Positions 26,233 to 33,884 of a DNA stretch of 64,000 nucleotides are shown here, one piece after another. The stretch comes from Anaerotruncus sp. MC2020 (GTDB lineage Bacteria > Bacillota > Clostridia > Oscillospirales > Ruminococcaceae): NCBI GenBank assembly GCA_000701945.1, contig KL370841.1:151150-215149 (forward strand), read 5' to 3'. Made by a program: the position numbers and the translations under genes. Every line of letters starts with the position of its first letter. Position 1 is the stretch's first letter. The notes under the pieces are model-generated. The model saw only the letters and a program-made list of their open reading frames with translations, made no database searches and was not told the origin of the DNA.

Positions 26233-27777
26233 TTACCATGTTTCGACAGAGCCTGTCGTCGCTGCGGCAGTAGTCGTCGCCGCCGCTGTAGTTGCGGGCG
26301 CGGCTGTCGTCGCGGGAGCAGTTGTCGCAGGAGCAGTCGTTGTGGCGGGAGGCGCTGTAGTTGACGCCTTTGTCGTTGCAGGAGCAGCCGTGGCAGTGGT
26401 CGTAGTAGTCGTGGCGGCGGCAGTTGTCGCAGCAGACGTTGTTGTCGTCGTTTCGGGAGTCTTCTCCATTCCCTCAACGAGCTTCTTCCTCATAACGATG
26501 AGGTCAAAGGTGTCGACCGACTTGTCCTTGTTCATGTCCGCGGAGAGGAACTGGAGCTCCGTGAATTTGGCTCCGCCGAGCAGGTAATTCTGCATGATTA
26601 CGGCGTCCGCAATACCGACCTTGCTGTCGTTGTTGAGGTCGCCCGCAAGGATATTGCTCTTGCCGACCGAGAACACCGCGTCGATGAGCGTGAACTTCTT
26701 GCCGCTCGTGTCCTCAGCCTCTATGCGGTAGATGTATGTACCCTCGGTCAGCTTGTTGAACACGATGTGGCTGTCAAAGTAGCCCGAGAGATTGTATGTC
26801 GTCGCGTTGGGAGCAGCCTCCGCCGTCTGGACTGCGGTAGCTCCGTCCTTGCTGTAGACTCCGCCCCATACCTTGGTTATGGGCAGCGCGGAGGTGATAG
26901 TTCCTCTGACTCCGAACGCCGAGCCGAGAGCCAGCGTACTGCTTGGCTTTGTGGCGTTGGCTATCGTCATGGAGGATTCGATATCCTTGACCTTCTCGAG
27001 GTAGTCCATTGAGCTGTATCCCTTCACGCCGTTGTACTCGACGTGAGCCCACTTGCCGTTGCCCATGGTGACCATCACCTGAGCGCCTGCGGGTATCTGT
27101 CCGAGAGCGGCGGAATCAGCACTGTGTCCCGCCCTGATGTACAGGAACGTGACAACGCCCTTTGTCGTATATATGCCCGCATAGTCAGCCTTGCAGTCGC
27201 AGGAAGCCCCGCCCGAAGAAGGCGCGGCGTTGGGGTTCGCGACAGCAGTGCCGTCGAACTTGAAGTAGGTCAGCGGGTCGTAGTATGTCCTGTTCGGCCA
27301 GCCGCTCAGCAGCTTGTCGCAGATGCCGAAGTGGAGGTGATTGCCGCTCGACTGTCCCGTGCTGCCGACGTGAGCAATCACATCTCCGCCCGATACAGCC
27401 TTGCCCGCGGTGATGTCCATAGACGAGCAGTGCGCGTAGAAGGTGTAAACGCCGAGGTCCTCGTGGAAAAGGATGACCATATTGCCGTAGGCGTCCATCC
27501 AGCCCGCAGAAATGCAGGTACCGGGATAGGGCGCGAAGATATTCGCGCCTGCGTCAGCCTCGATGTCAATGGCGTTGTGGTAGCCCGAGACATCGTACTC
27601 GTTCCTGAGCGGGTTGAAGTAGGTGGTTATCTTCTGGAACGACTTGTCGAGCGGCCATATAGCGCTGACAGGCTGTTCTGCGGCGTATGAGCCGAGCATA
27701 CAGACACGGCTCGGAACAACGATGATACATATGACAGCGAGCAGGATAGCTGCCGCTTTTTTTATTATTCTGTCCAT
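26233..27777 (-). CDS. Secreted M23 peptidase with SH3 and dockerin domains
   Basis: 514 residues. A signal peptide (1-33) is followed by a LytM/M23 metallopeptidase: His67 and Asp71 (GYHNAIDIEAD), His116, and HLHFG with His147/His149, which form the zinc site cleaving peptidoglycan cross-bridges. An SH3-like domain (about 200-262, DYAGIYTTKG...KGYSSMDYL), an Ig-like region (about 270-372), and a type I dockerin (379-436, DLNNDSKVGIADAVIM and DMNKDKSVDTFDLIVM) follow. The protein ends in a Thr/Ala/Pro-rich run (440-508) and TTGSVETW. A Thr-rich stretch at the extreme C-terminus, after the dockerin, is odd. ATG 27777 has TAAGGAG upstream. Confidence 0.9.
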   Translation of the reverse strand: MDRIIKKAAAILLAVICIIVVPSRVCMLGSYAAEQPVSAIWPLDKSFQKITTYFNPLRNEYDVSGYHNAIDIEADAGANIFAPYPGTCISAGWMDAYGNMVILFHEDLGVYTFYAHCSSMDITAGKAVSGGDVIAHVGSTGQSSGNHLHFGICDKLLSGWPNRTYYDPLTYFKFDGTAVANPNAAPSSGGASCDCKADYAGIYTTKGVVTFLYIRAGHSADSAALGQIPAGAQVMVTMGNGKWAHVEYNGVKGYSSMDYLEKVKDIESSMTIANATKPSSTLALGSAFGVRGTITSALPITKVWGGVYSKDGATAVQTAEAAPNATTYNLSGYFDSHIVFNKLTEGTYIYRIEAEDTSGKKFTLIDAVFSVGKSNILAGDLNNDSKVGIADAVIMQNYLLGGAKFTELQFLSADMNKDKSVDTFDLIVMRKKLVEGMEKTPETTTTTSAATTAAATTTTTTATAAPATTKASTTAPPATTTAPATTAPATTAAPATTAAATTTAAATTGSVETW

Positions 27778-27865
27778 TATATTAAGCTCCTTAGCGGAAT
27801 TTTCCCCTTTTTTTCGGGCAGCTGCGGGTCGTGCTCCGACCTGCTCCCATGCTGCCACAAATAGT

Positions 27866-27894
27866 ATGATACCACATTTTGCCTCATATGTCAA
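27866..27894 (-). promoter_or_regulatory. Promoter of the M23-dockerin gene
   Basis: Minus strand TTGACA (27894-27889), 17-bp spacer, TATCAT (27871-27866). Confidence 0.75.
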
Positions 27895-28025
27895 ACCTTG
27901 AACCGCGATAACGTTCCTATGAACGCGAATATCCCGCAATTGCACAAAAATCGAACGCGTGTTTTGGCTAATTTGCGGCTGACGTTTATCCGCGCAGGGA
28001 GCCGCGGCGCTTCGCTGTCCGCAGC

Positions 28026-28054
28026 TTGCAATTCTCGGCGTTATATGCTAAACT
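28026..28054 (+). promoter_or_regulatory. Possible promoter of the two-component genes
   Basis: TTGCAA (28026-28031), 17-bp spacer and TAAACT (28049-28054), followed by AAAGGAGG before the ATG at 28083. Confidence 0.5.
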
Positions 28055-28082
28055 ATCATTATAACACCAAAGGAGGACACGT

Positions 28083-28742
28083 ATGAAGATACTTATCATA
28101 GAGGACGACGCTGCTCTGCGCGGAGAGCTCGACGTGCTGCTGAGAAATGCGGGCTATGAGACCGAGTCAGTCACCGACTTCGCGGGCGCTGCCGAGCAGA
28201 TGAAGCACTCGTCCGCTGACCTGATACTGCTTGATATCAACCTCCCCAACGTCAACGGCGAGACGCTGCTGCAGGACTACCGCAGGCAGAGCTCCACGCC
28301 CATTATCATGCTCACCAGCCGCACCGCCGAACTCGACGAGGTGCTCTCCATGAGCTACGGCGCGGACGACTTCATCACCAAGCCCTACAATCCGACGATA
28401 CTGCTGCTGCGCATCTCCGCAGTGCTCAAGCGCTCCGCAAGGAGCGGGGCTGCGCAGTCCTACCGCGAGGCGGAGGTCAGCACGGTCAGGGGCAGTCTCA
28501 CGCGCGGCAGCTCGGAGCAGATACTCACCAAGAATGAGATGATAATCTTTCAGCTCCTGCTCGACCGCATAGGCGAGATAGTCACGCGCGACGAGCTGAT
28601 GACCGCGCTGTGGGACAACGACGAATTCGTCAACGACAACGCGCTCTCCGTCAACATCAGCCGTCTGCGCGGCAAGCTTGCGGAGCTCGGCTATCCCGAC
28701 GCGATAGAGACGCGCAAGAAGCAGGGGTACGTGCTGAGATGA
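28083..28742 (+). CDS. bceR: OmpR-family response regulator, BceR-like
   Basis: 219 residues. The receiver domain has the acidic pocket ED (7-8), phospho-acceptor Asp51 in LILLDINLP, Thr/Ser in MLTSR and Lys in FITKPYNP. The C-terminal winged helix (about 125-219) ends GKLAELGYPDAIETRKKQGYVLR. Together with the small kinase and ABC genes that follow, it matches Bce-type peptide detoxification modules. Its likely target box is at 29743-29756. It overlaps the kinase gene by 4 bp (ATGA). Confidence 0.9.
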   Translation: MKILIIEDDAALRGELDVLLRNAGYETESVTDFAGAAEQMKHSSADLILLDINLPNVNGETLLQDYRRQSSTPIIMLTSRTAELDEVLSMSYGADDFITKPYNPTILLLRISAVLKRSARSGAAQSYREAEVSTVRGSLTRGSSEQILTKNEMIIFQLLLDRIGEIVTRDELMTALWDNDEFVNDNALSVNISRLRGKLAELGYPDAIETRKKQGYVLR

Positions 28743-29734
28743 AACTGACCGATTTTCTGCGGGACAGGCTCCCCGCATTTCTGATATCCGCGGCAGCATG
28801 GATACTCGCGCTCATATTCCTGTTCGCGTTCCACGTCCCCGCGGAGGCTGTCGTGATAGTCAGCGTGATAGTCCTGCTCGGAGCCGCTGCCGCCGAGCTG
28901 TGGGCATTTCTCCGCAAGCGCGGCTACTATGACAAGCTCAGCTCCTCCCTCGAACAGCTCGACAAGAAGTACCTGCTCTCGGAGATGCTCGAGGAGCCCG
29001 AATTCCTCGACGGGCGCATACTCCACTCGGCGATATGCGAGGCGGACAAGTCCATGTGCGAGCACATCGCGGAGTACCGCCGCGAGAGCGCCGACTTCCG
29101 CGAATATATCGAGCTGTGGGTGCATGAGATAAAGCTGCCTGTAGCGGGCTTGCAGCTGATGTGCCACAACGACGGAGCTCAGCGCTACGCCGAGCAGCTC
29201 CGCCGCATCGACGAGTACATTGAGAATGTCCTCTACTACGCGCGCAGCGGCAGCGCCGAAAAGGACTACATCATCAAGCCCGTTTCGCTGAAGCGAGCCT
29301 TTGCGGATATTGCCGTCAGGAACCGCTGCGAGCTTCAGGAGCGCGGCATATCGCTGCATACCGCCGACCTCGGCGCTGAGGTCATGACCGACGGCAAATG
29401 GCTGGAATTCATGCTCGGACAGCTTATGAGCAACAGCATCAAGTACGGCGCGAGCGAGATAACCGTCTCGGCGGAGGAGCTCCCCGACCGCACCGTCCTG
29501 CGCTTCCGCGACAACGGCATAGGCATACCCGCGGGCGACCTCCCGTACATCTTCGACAAGACCTTCACGGGCGAGAACGGGCGCACGCATACGAAGTCGA
29601 CGGGAATGGGGCTCTACATCGTGAAGAAGCTGTGCGACAGGCTCGGGCACTCAGCCGAGGTCAGCTCGGTGCAGGGCGAGTTCACGGAAATAGCGCTGAC
29701 GTTCGGCAAAAACGAGCTGTACAAGGTCGAATAG
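28739..29734 (+). CDS. bceS: Intramembrane-sensing histidine kinase, BceS-like
   Basis: 331 residues. Two adjacent helices (about 14-31 and 36-56) have almost no extracellular loop, the hallmark of intramembrane-sensing kinases that rely on their ABC partner. The H-box REYIELWVHEIKLPVAG places phospho-His at 129. N-box FMLGQLMSNSIKYG, G-box RFRDNGIGIP and the GLYIVKKLC segment complete the ATPase domain. It phosphorylates the upstream regulator in response to the BceAB transporter. ATG at 28739 overlaps the regulator stop. Confidence 0.9.
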   Translation: MKLTDFLRDRLPAFLISAAAWILALIFLFAFHVPAEAVVIVSVIVLLGAAAAELWAFLRKRGYYDKLSSSLEQLDKKYLLSEMLEEPEFLDGRILHSAICEADKSMCEHIAEYRRESADFREYIELWVHEIKLPVAGLQLMCHNDGAQRYAEQLRRIDEYIENVLYYARSGSAEKDYIIKPVSLKRAFADIAVRNRCELQERGISLHTADLGAEVMTDGKWLEFMLGQLMSNSIKYGASEITVSAEELPDRTVLRFRDNGIGIPAGDLPYIFDKTFTGENGRTHTKSTGMGLYIVKKLCDRLGHSAEVSSVQGEFTEIALTFGKNELYKVE

Positions 29735-29742
29735 CTCCGACA

Positions 29743-29756
29743 TTACAAAAATGTAA
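29743..29756 (+). promoter_or_regulatory. BceR-type binding box upstream of bceA
   Basis: TTACA-AAAA-TGTAA, inside the larger palindrome GACATTAC/GTAATGTC (29739-29760). It fits the known TNACA-N4-TGTAA motif of BceR-like regulators. A -10 (TAGAAT, 29800-29805) has no good -35, as expected of an activated promoter. Confidence 0.8.
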
Positions 29757-29829
29757 TGTCCCGTAAGATTAAAACAGCGACGCGGACTTGAAAATGCTGT
29801 AGAATAAGAGTCAGAAAGGAGCTGTTGAC

Positions 29830-30594
29830 ATGGAATTACTCAGAATACAGCAGATAGAAAAATACTACGGAAGCAAGTCGAGCCTGACTAAGGCTATCGA
29901 CGATATCTCGTTCTCGGTCGAGAAGGGCGAATTCGTCGCGATAATGGGCGCCTCGGGAAGCGGCAAGACCACTCTCCTCAACTGCATATCCACCATTGAC
30001 CGCGTCACTGCGGGACATATCTTCCTCGAGAGCACGGACGTGACCGCCCTCAAGGGCAAGGCGCTGAACAGATTCCGCCGCGATAATCTCGGCTTCATCT
30101 TTCAGGACTTCAACCTTCTCGACACGCTGACCGCCTACGAGAATATCGCGCTTGCTCTGTCGATACAGAAGAAGTCCGCAAAGGAGATAGACGCGGCAGT
30201 CAGGACAGTCGCGGAGCAGCTCGGCATAACCGATGTGCTGGAGAAGTACCCGTATCAGATGTCGGGCGGACAGAAGCAGCGCGTAGCCTCTGCGCGCGCG
30301 ATAGTGACAGGTCCGAAGCTGGTGCTCGCGGACGAGCCTACGGGCGCGCTCGACTCGAAGTCGGCAAAGCTGCTGCTCGAGCGCTTCCGCTACCTCAATA
30401 AGGAGTGCGGAGCGACGATAATGATGGTCACGCACGACAGCTTCACCGCAAGCTACGCGAGCCGCATCATCTTCATCAAGGACGGAAAAATTTTCAATGA
30501 GATAAGCCGCGGCGACGACAGCCGCAAGCAGTTCTTCGACAGGATAATCGACGTTGTGACGCTGCTGGGAGGTGACATGAGCGATGCTCTTTAA
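29830..30594 (+). CDS. bceA: ABC transporter ATP-binding protein, BceA-like
   Basis: 254 residues. Walker [10 protein letters not shown] near 43-51, Q-loop [18 protein letters not shown] (a MacB/Bce family signature), ABC motif MSGGQKQR, Walker [13 protein letters not shown] and H-loop VTHDSF. It energises the BceB-like permease and, in the family, removes peptide antibiotics from lipid II-cycle targets. AGAAAGGAG precedes the ATG. It overlaps bceB by 11 bp. Confidence 0.95.
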   Translation: MELLRIQQIEKYYGSKSSLTKAIDDISFSVEKGEFVAIMGASGSGKTTLLNCISTIDRVTAGHIFLESTDVTALKGKALNRFRRDNLGFIFQDFNLLDTLTAYENIALALSIQKKSAKEIDAAVRTVAEQLGITDVLEKYPYQMSGGQKQRVASARAIVTGPKLVLADEPTGALDSKSAKLLLERFRYLNKECGATIMMVTHDSFTASYASRIIFIKDGKIFNEISRGDDSRKQFFDRIIDVVTLLGGDMSDAL

Positions 30595-32626
30595 GCTCTC
30601 CCTCAGCAATATCCGCAGGAGCCTGCGGGACTATGCTATCTACTTCTTTACGCTAATCATCGGCGTTTCCGTGTTCTACGTCTTCAACGCGATAGGCGGA
30701 CAGGCGGCTATGCTCCGTATGTCGGAGGCTCAGTACGAGATGGTGCGCCTCCTCGAGACCGTAATCTCGGGCACGAGCGTATTCGTCGCGGGAGTTCTCG
30801 GACTGCTCATCGTCTACGCGAGCCGCTTCCTCATGAAGCGCCGAAACCGCGAATTTGCGCTGTATATGACCCTCGGCATGAGCAAGCGGAGGATATCCGC
30901 GATACTGCTGCTCGAGACGCTCATCATCGGCGTAGGCTCGCTGTTCGTGGGACTTCTCATCGGTATCGGTCTGTCGCAGCTCTCGAGCGCTCTCGTCGCG
31001 AACCTATTCGAGGCGGATATGACCTCATACAGATTCACGGTCTCGGGCAGCGCCATAGTCAAAACTATCGTTTATTTTGCGGTGATGTACCTCGTTGTCA
31101 TGGTATTCAACAGCTTCGTCGTCACGCGCATGAAACTGATAAACCTCATGCAGTCGGGGAAGAAGTCCGAGCAGATAAAGCTGAAAAATCCCGTGCTCTG
31201 CGTCATCGTATTCCTGCTTTCTGCGGGACTTCTCGGCTTCCTGTACTATCACGTCGGCTGGGAAAGCGTAAAAATAGAGCGCAATGACGCGCTCATCACT
31301 ATCGCCGCGGGAAGCGTCGCGACCTTTTTCATCTTCTGGTCGGTATCGGGTATGCTGCTGCGCGTGTTCATGCTGATGAAGAACACCTATTTCCGCAGCC
31401 TCAACGCATTCACATTCCGTCAGCTCAGCAGCAAGGTCAACACAATGGTGTTCTCGATGACGGTGATATGCCTGATGCTGTTCATCACGATATGCACGCT
31501 CTCGGCTGCGTTCTCGATACGCAACTCGATGAACCACAACATCGACGAGCTTTGCCCGACCGATTACGAGTTAGTTTGCATATATGACTCCGACAAGCCG
31601 CAGGAATACTCCGGCATCGTGGAGATGTGCTCCGAAAACGGCTATGACATCTCCGAGGATTTCAGCCGTTTCGTCAACTTCACGACCTACGAAGACCCCG
31701 AGTTCCTTTTCGAGGACTCGCTCGGCGACCAATTTGAAGAGGTAAAGGCGCAGTACAGCTTCCTCCTCTATGACAGCCACGAGCAGATAGTAAAGCTCAG
31801 CGACTACAACGCGCTCATGGAGCTCTACGGCAGAAAGACATACACCCTCGCTGATGACGAGTATATCCTGTTCTGCAACTACACCTCAATGATAAATATC
31901 CGCAACAAATCGCTGGCTGACAACACCGAGCGCACTATCTTCGGTCACAAACTGAGGTCGAAGTACGCGACCTGTCAGGACGGCTTCATCGACATCTCCA
32001 CCGAGCACATCAACTCAGGCTTGTTCGTAGTGCCCGACAGCGTGGTGGACGAAGGAGATGCAGCCAAGGAATACTTCATCGGCGAATACGCCTCAGATGA
32101 CAAGGAAGCTGCCGAAAAAGGTGTACACGATAGGTTAGACGCAGCGATGCGTTCGGGTGCAATTACCTCGGACGGTGAAAACAATATAATGGAAATGGGC
32201 TGGACAACAAAGCTCGAAGTAAAGGAGGCAGCAGTCGGACTCGGCGCTATAGTAGCCTTCCTCGGACTGTACGTCGGGCTCGTATTCCTCATCGCGTGCG
32301 GAGCTATACTCGCGCTCAAGGAGCTCTCCGACAGCGTGGACAGCATAGGCAGATACGAGATGCTCCGCAAGATAGGCGCGGAGGAGAGCGATATCTCGCG
32401 CTCGCTACTCCGTCAGACGGGACTGTTCTTCCTGCTGCCGCTGGTGCTGGCGTGCATACACTCCGTATTCGGCATGAAGTTCCTGATATTCTTCCTACAG
32501 GTATTCGGCACAAAAAATATCGGCAGCTCGGTAGCCTCGACTGCTGCGGTGATACTGCTGATATACGGCGGATACTTCCTCGTGACGTATTTCTCGGGCA
32601 GGAGCATAATCAAGGACAGAAAATAA
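30584..32626 (+). CDS. bceB: ABC transporter permease, BceB-like
   Basis: 680 residues. Its layout fits BceB: one N-terminal helix, then FtsX-like groups of helices (first group with ASRFLMKRRNREFALYMTLGMSKRRI, a conserved coupling segment), and a large extracellular domain between helices seven and eight (about 325-545). The C-terminal FtsX part has ELSDSVDSIGRYEMLRKIGAEE. The extracellular domain sets drug specificity and signals to the kinase. No second detoxification permease is nearby. Followed by a strong terminator. Confidence 0.93.
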   Translation: MLFKLSLSNIRRSLRDYAIYFFTLIIGVSVFYVFNAIGGQAAMLRMSEAQYEMVRLLETVISGTSVFVAGVLGLLIVYASRFLMKRRNREFALYMTLGMSKRRISAILLLETLIIGVGSLFVGLLIGIGLSQLSSALVANLFEADMTSYRFTVSGSAIVKTIVYFAVMYLVVMVFNSFVVTRMKLINLMQSGKKSEQIKLKNPVLCVIVFLLSAGLLGFLYYHVGWESVKIERNDALITIAAGSVATFFIFWSVSGMLLRVFMLMKNTYFRSLNAFTFRQLSSKVNTMVFSMTVICLMLFITICTLSAAFSIRNSMNHNIDELCPTDYELVCIYDSDKPQEYSGIVEMCSENGYDISEDFSRFVNFTTYEDPEFLFEDSLGDQFEEVKAQYSFLLYDSHEQIVKLSDYNALMELYGRKTYTLADDEYILFCNYTSMINIRNKSLADNTERTIFGHKLRSKYATCQDGFIDISTEHINSGLFVVPDSVVDEGDAAKEYFIGEYASDDKEAAEKGVHDRLDAAMRSGAITSDGENNIMEMGWTTKLEVKEAAVGLGAIVAFLGLYVGLVFLIACGAILALKELSDSVDSIGRYEMLRKIGAEESDISRSLLRQTGLFFLLPLVLACIHSVFGMKFLIFFLQVFGTKNIGSSVASTAAVILLIYGGYFLVTYFSGRSIIKDRK

Positions 32627-32630
32627 AAAA

Positions 32631-32674
32631 ACCGCCATATCAGGAATTGCCTCCTGATATGGCGGTAGTTTTTT
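32631..32674. terminator. Bidirectional terminator after bceB
   Basis: A 15-bp perfect stem, ACCGCCATATCAGGA (32631-32645) and its complement (32652-32666), with A- and T-runs on the two sides, so it also serves the minus-strand gene ending at 32674. Confidence 0.92.
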
Positions 32675-33009
32675 CAGCCGCGCTTTTTGCCGCAGTTGGT
32701 GCAATATTTTGTCGTCAGCCCCGTCATGCCGCAGGTACAGTTCCACGGCGTATCGGGCATAGGACGCTTTGTTCCGCAATTCGTACAGAAGCTGCCGCCC
32801 GTGCAGCGACATCCGCACTCACATACCCATTCCTCGGGAGCAGCGGCGGCAGGCTGCATCATACCCCCCATGCCGGCGGCAGGGATATTGCTGTCCGTAT
32901 TCATATAGCTGCCCATAAAGTTGATGGCAGCACCCATAGTCGCCATTTTCTGCATATCCTCGGGAGAGAGGTTCGCGTCGGGAGTTCCGACAAGTCCGAA
33001 ATACTGCAT
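32674..33009 (-). CDS. Small protein with C-terminal double zinc ribbon
   Basis: 111 residues, no signal or membrane segment. The N-terminus (YFGLVGTPDANLSPEDMQKMA) and a Gly/Met/Ala-rich middle (IPAAGMGGMMQPAAAAP) precede two cysteine clusters (CECGCRC...CTNCG and CTCGM...YCTNCGKK). The arrangement resembles the tail of SPFH/YdjI-type proteins, where zinc ribbons follow a Gly/Pro-rich linker, but the SPFH domain itself is absent. GGAGG precedes the ATG at 33009. Function unknown. It is divergent from the zinc-ribbon gene at 33138. Confidence 0.75.
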   Translation of the reverse strand: MQYFGLVGTPDANLSPEDMQKMATMGAAINFMGSYMNTDSNIPAAGMGGMMQPAAAAPEEWVCECGCRCTGGSFCTNCGTKRPMPDTPWNCTCGMTGLTTKYCTNCGKKRG

Positions 33010-33077
33010 AACGACACCTCCTTTTACCTTCATTATATAGTCTGCCGCATAAATTGTCAATAGGTTTGTGCAAATAC

Positions 33078-33106
33078 TTGAATCACAGCGAAAAATGTAG
33101 TATAAT
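33078..33106 (+). promoter_or_regulatory. Promoter of the triple zinc-ribbon gene
   Basis: TTGAAT (33078-33083), 17-bp spacer, TATAAT (33101-33106). Confidence 0.8.
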
Positions 33107-33137
33107 AAGTGTAATATAAGTCTGAGGAGGTACACCT

Positions 33138-33803
33138 ATGTCCAAGATATGCCGCAACTGCAATTCACTGCTTCTCGATACCGCCAGCTTCTGCAACAAC
33201 TGCGGAGCACGCGTTGCCGACACGGTATTCGACAGCGCGACTATGACCAAATGCGAGCACTGCGGTGCTGTGCTGACCAAGAACGCCCGATTCTGCACGA
33301 ACTGCGGGCTTCCCGTGGGAGTCCCCGAGGCGCAGGGCTATGCGGGACGATGCGTGAAGTGCGGTACGTGGTTCAAGCCGAATGCCGTATTCTGCACCAA
33401 CTGCGGCAGACGCACCTCACTGCAGAACTACAACTTCACACATCAGCCCGCCGCTCCCGTACAGGCAGCAGCCGTAGTCCCCGCTGTGACTCAGCCGCCG
33501 TCGAACGAGGGAGTTTACGCTCCCATAGCGGAGGAGCCGCCCCAGCCGAAGGTGCTCCCGCCGCTGAACAGCCGTCCGACCCGCAGGAACGACTACACGG
33601 ACGATATGAAGATAGACATGGATTTCGACCTCCCGCCCGCGGACATGATAGTCAAGCCCGAGCCCGCGGATACGGTCATCGACGGAGTCCCCGCGGACGA
33701 GATAGCGGATATGACTCCCGCAGAGGAGGCTACCGCGCCGACAGCGCCCGCTCCCGAGGCTCCCGCCGACGAGACAGAGGTATTGTCGGGCGAGATAATA
33801 TAA
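33138..33803 (+). CDS. Triple zinc-ribbon protein with disordered acidic tail
   Basis: 221 residues. Three zinc ribbons lie in the first 95 residues (CRNC...CNNCG, CEHC...CTNCG, CVKC...CTNCG). The rest is Pro/Ala-rich then acidic (DDMKIDMDFDLPPADM, EEATAPTAPAPEAP) with no membrane helix. Such proteins are frequent in Ruminococcaceae and may act as adaptors for nucleic acid or protein, but no function is established. GAGGAGG lies upstream of the ATG. Confidence 0.8.
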   Translation: MSKICRNCNSLLLDTASFCNNCGARVADTVFDSATMTKCEHCGAVLTKNARFCTNCGLPVGVPEAQGYAGRCVKCGTWFKPNAVFCTNCGRRTSLQNYNFTHQPAAPVQAAAVVPAVTQPPSNEGVYAPIAEEPPQPKVLPPLNSRPTRRNDYTDDMKIDMDFDLPPADMIVKPEPADTVIDGVPADEIADMTPAEEATAPTAPAPEAPADETEVLSGEII

Positions 33804-33851
33804 ACGAATGAATCGCAGGGGCACCCCTTCAGCATCGCCCCCGTACAGCAT

Positions 33852-33879
33852 AAAAAGAGCACCCAAGGGTGCTCTTTTT
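33852..33879. terminator. Bidirectional terminator
   Basis: AAAAAGAGCACCC (33852-33864), AA loop and GGGTGCTCTTTTT (33867-33879). It serves the zinc-ribbon gene and, on the minus strand, the GH5 gene. Confidence 0.93.
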
Positions 33880-33884
33880 TGATG

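Noticed and set aside
26242-26460. Repetitive GTCGTCGC/GCAGTTGTCGC tract resembling tandem DNA repeats
   Set aside because: It is the coding sequence of the Thr/Ala-rich tail of the M23-dockerin protein, not a separate repeat array.
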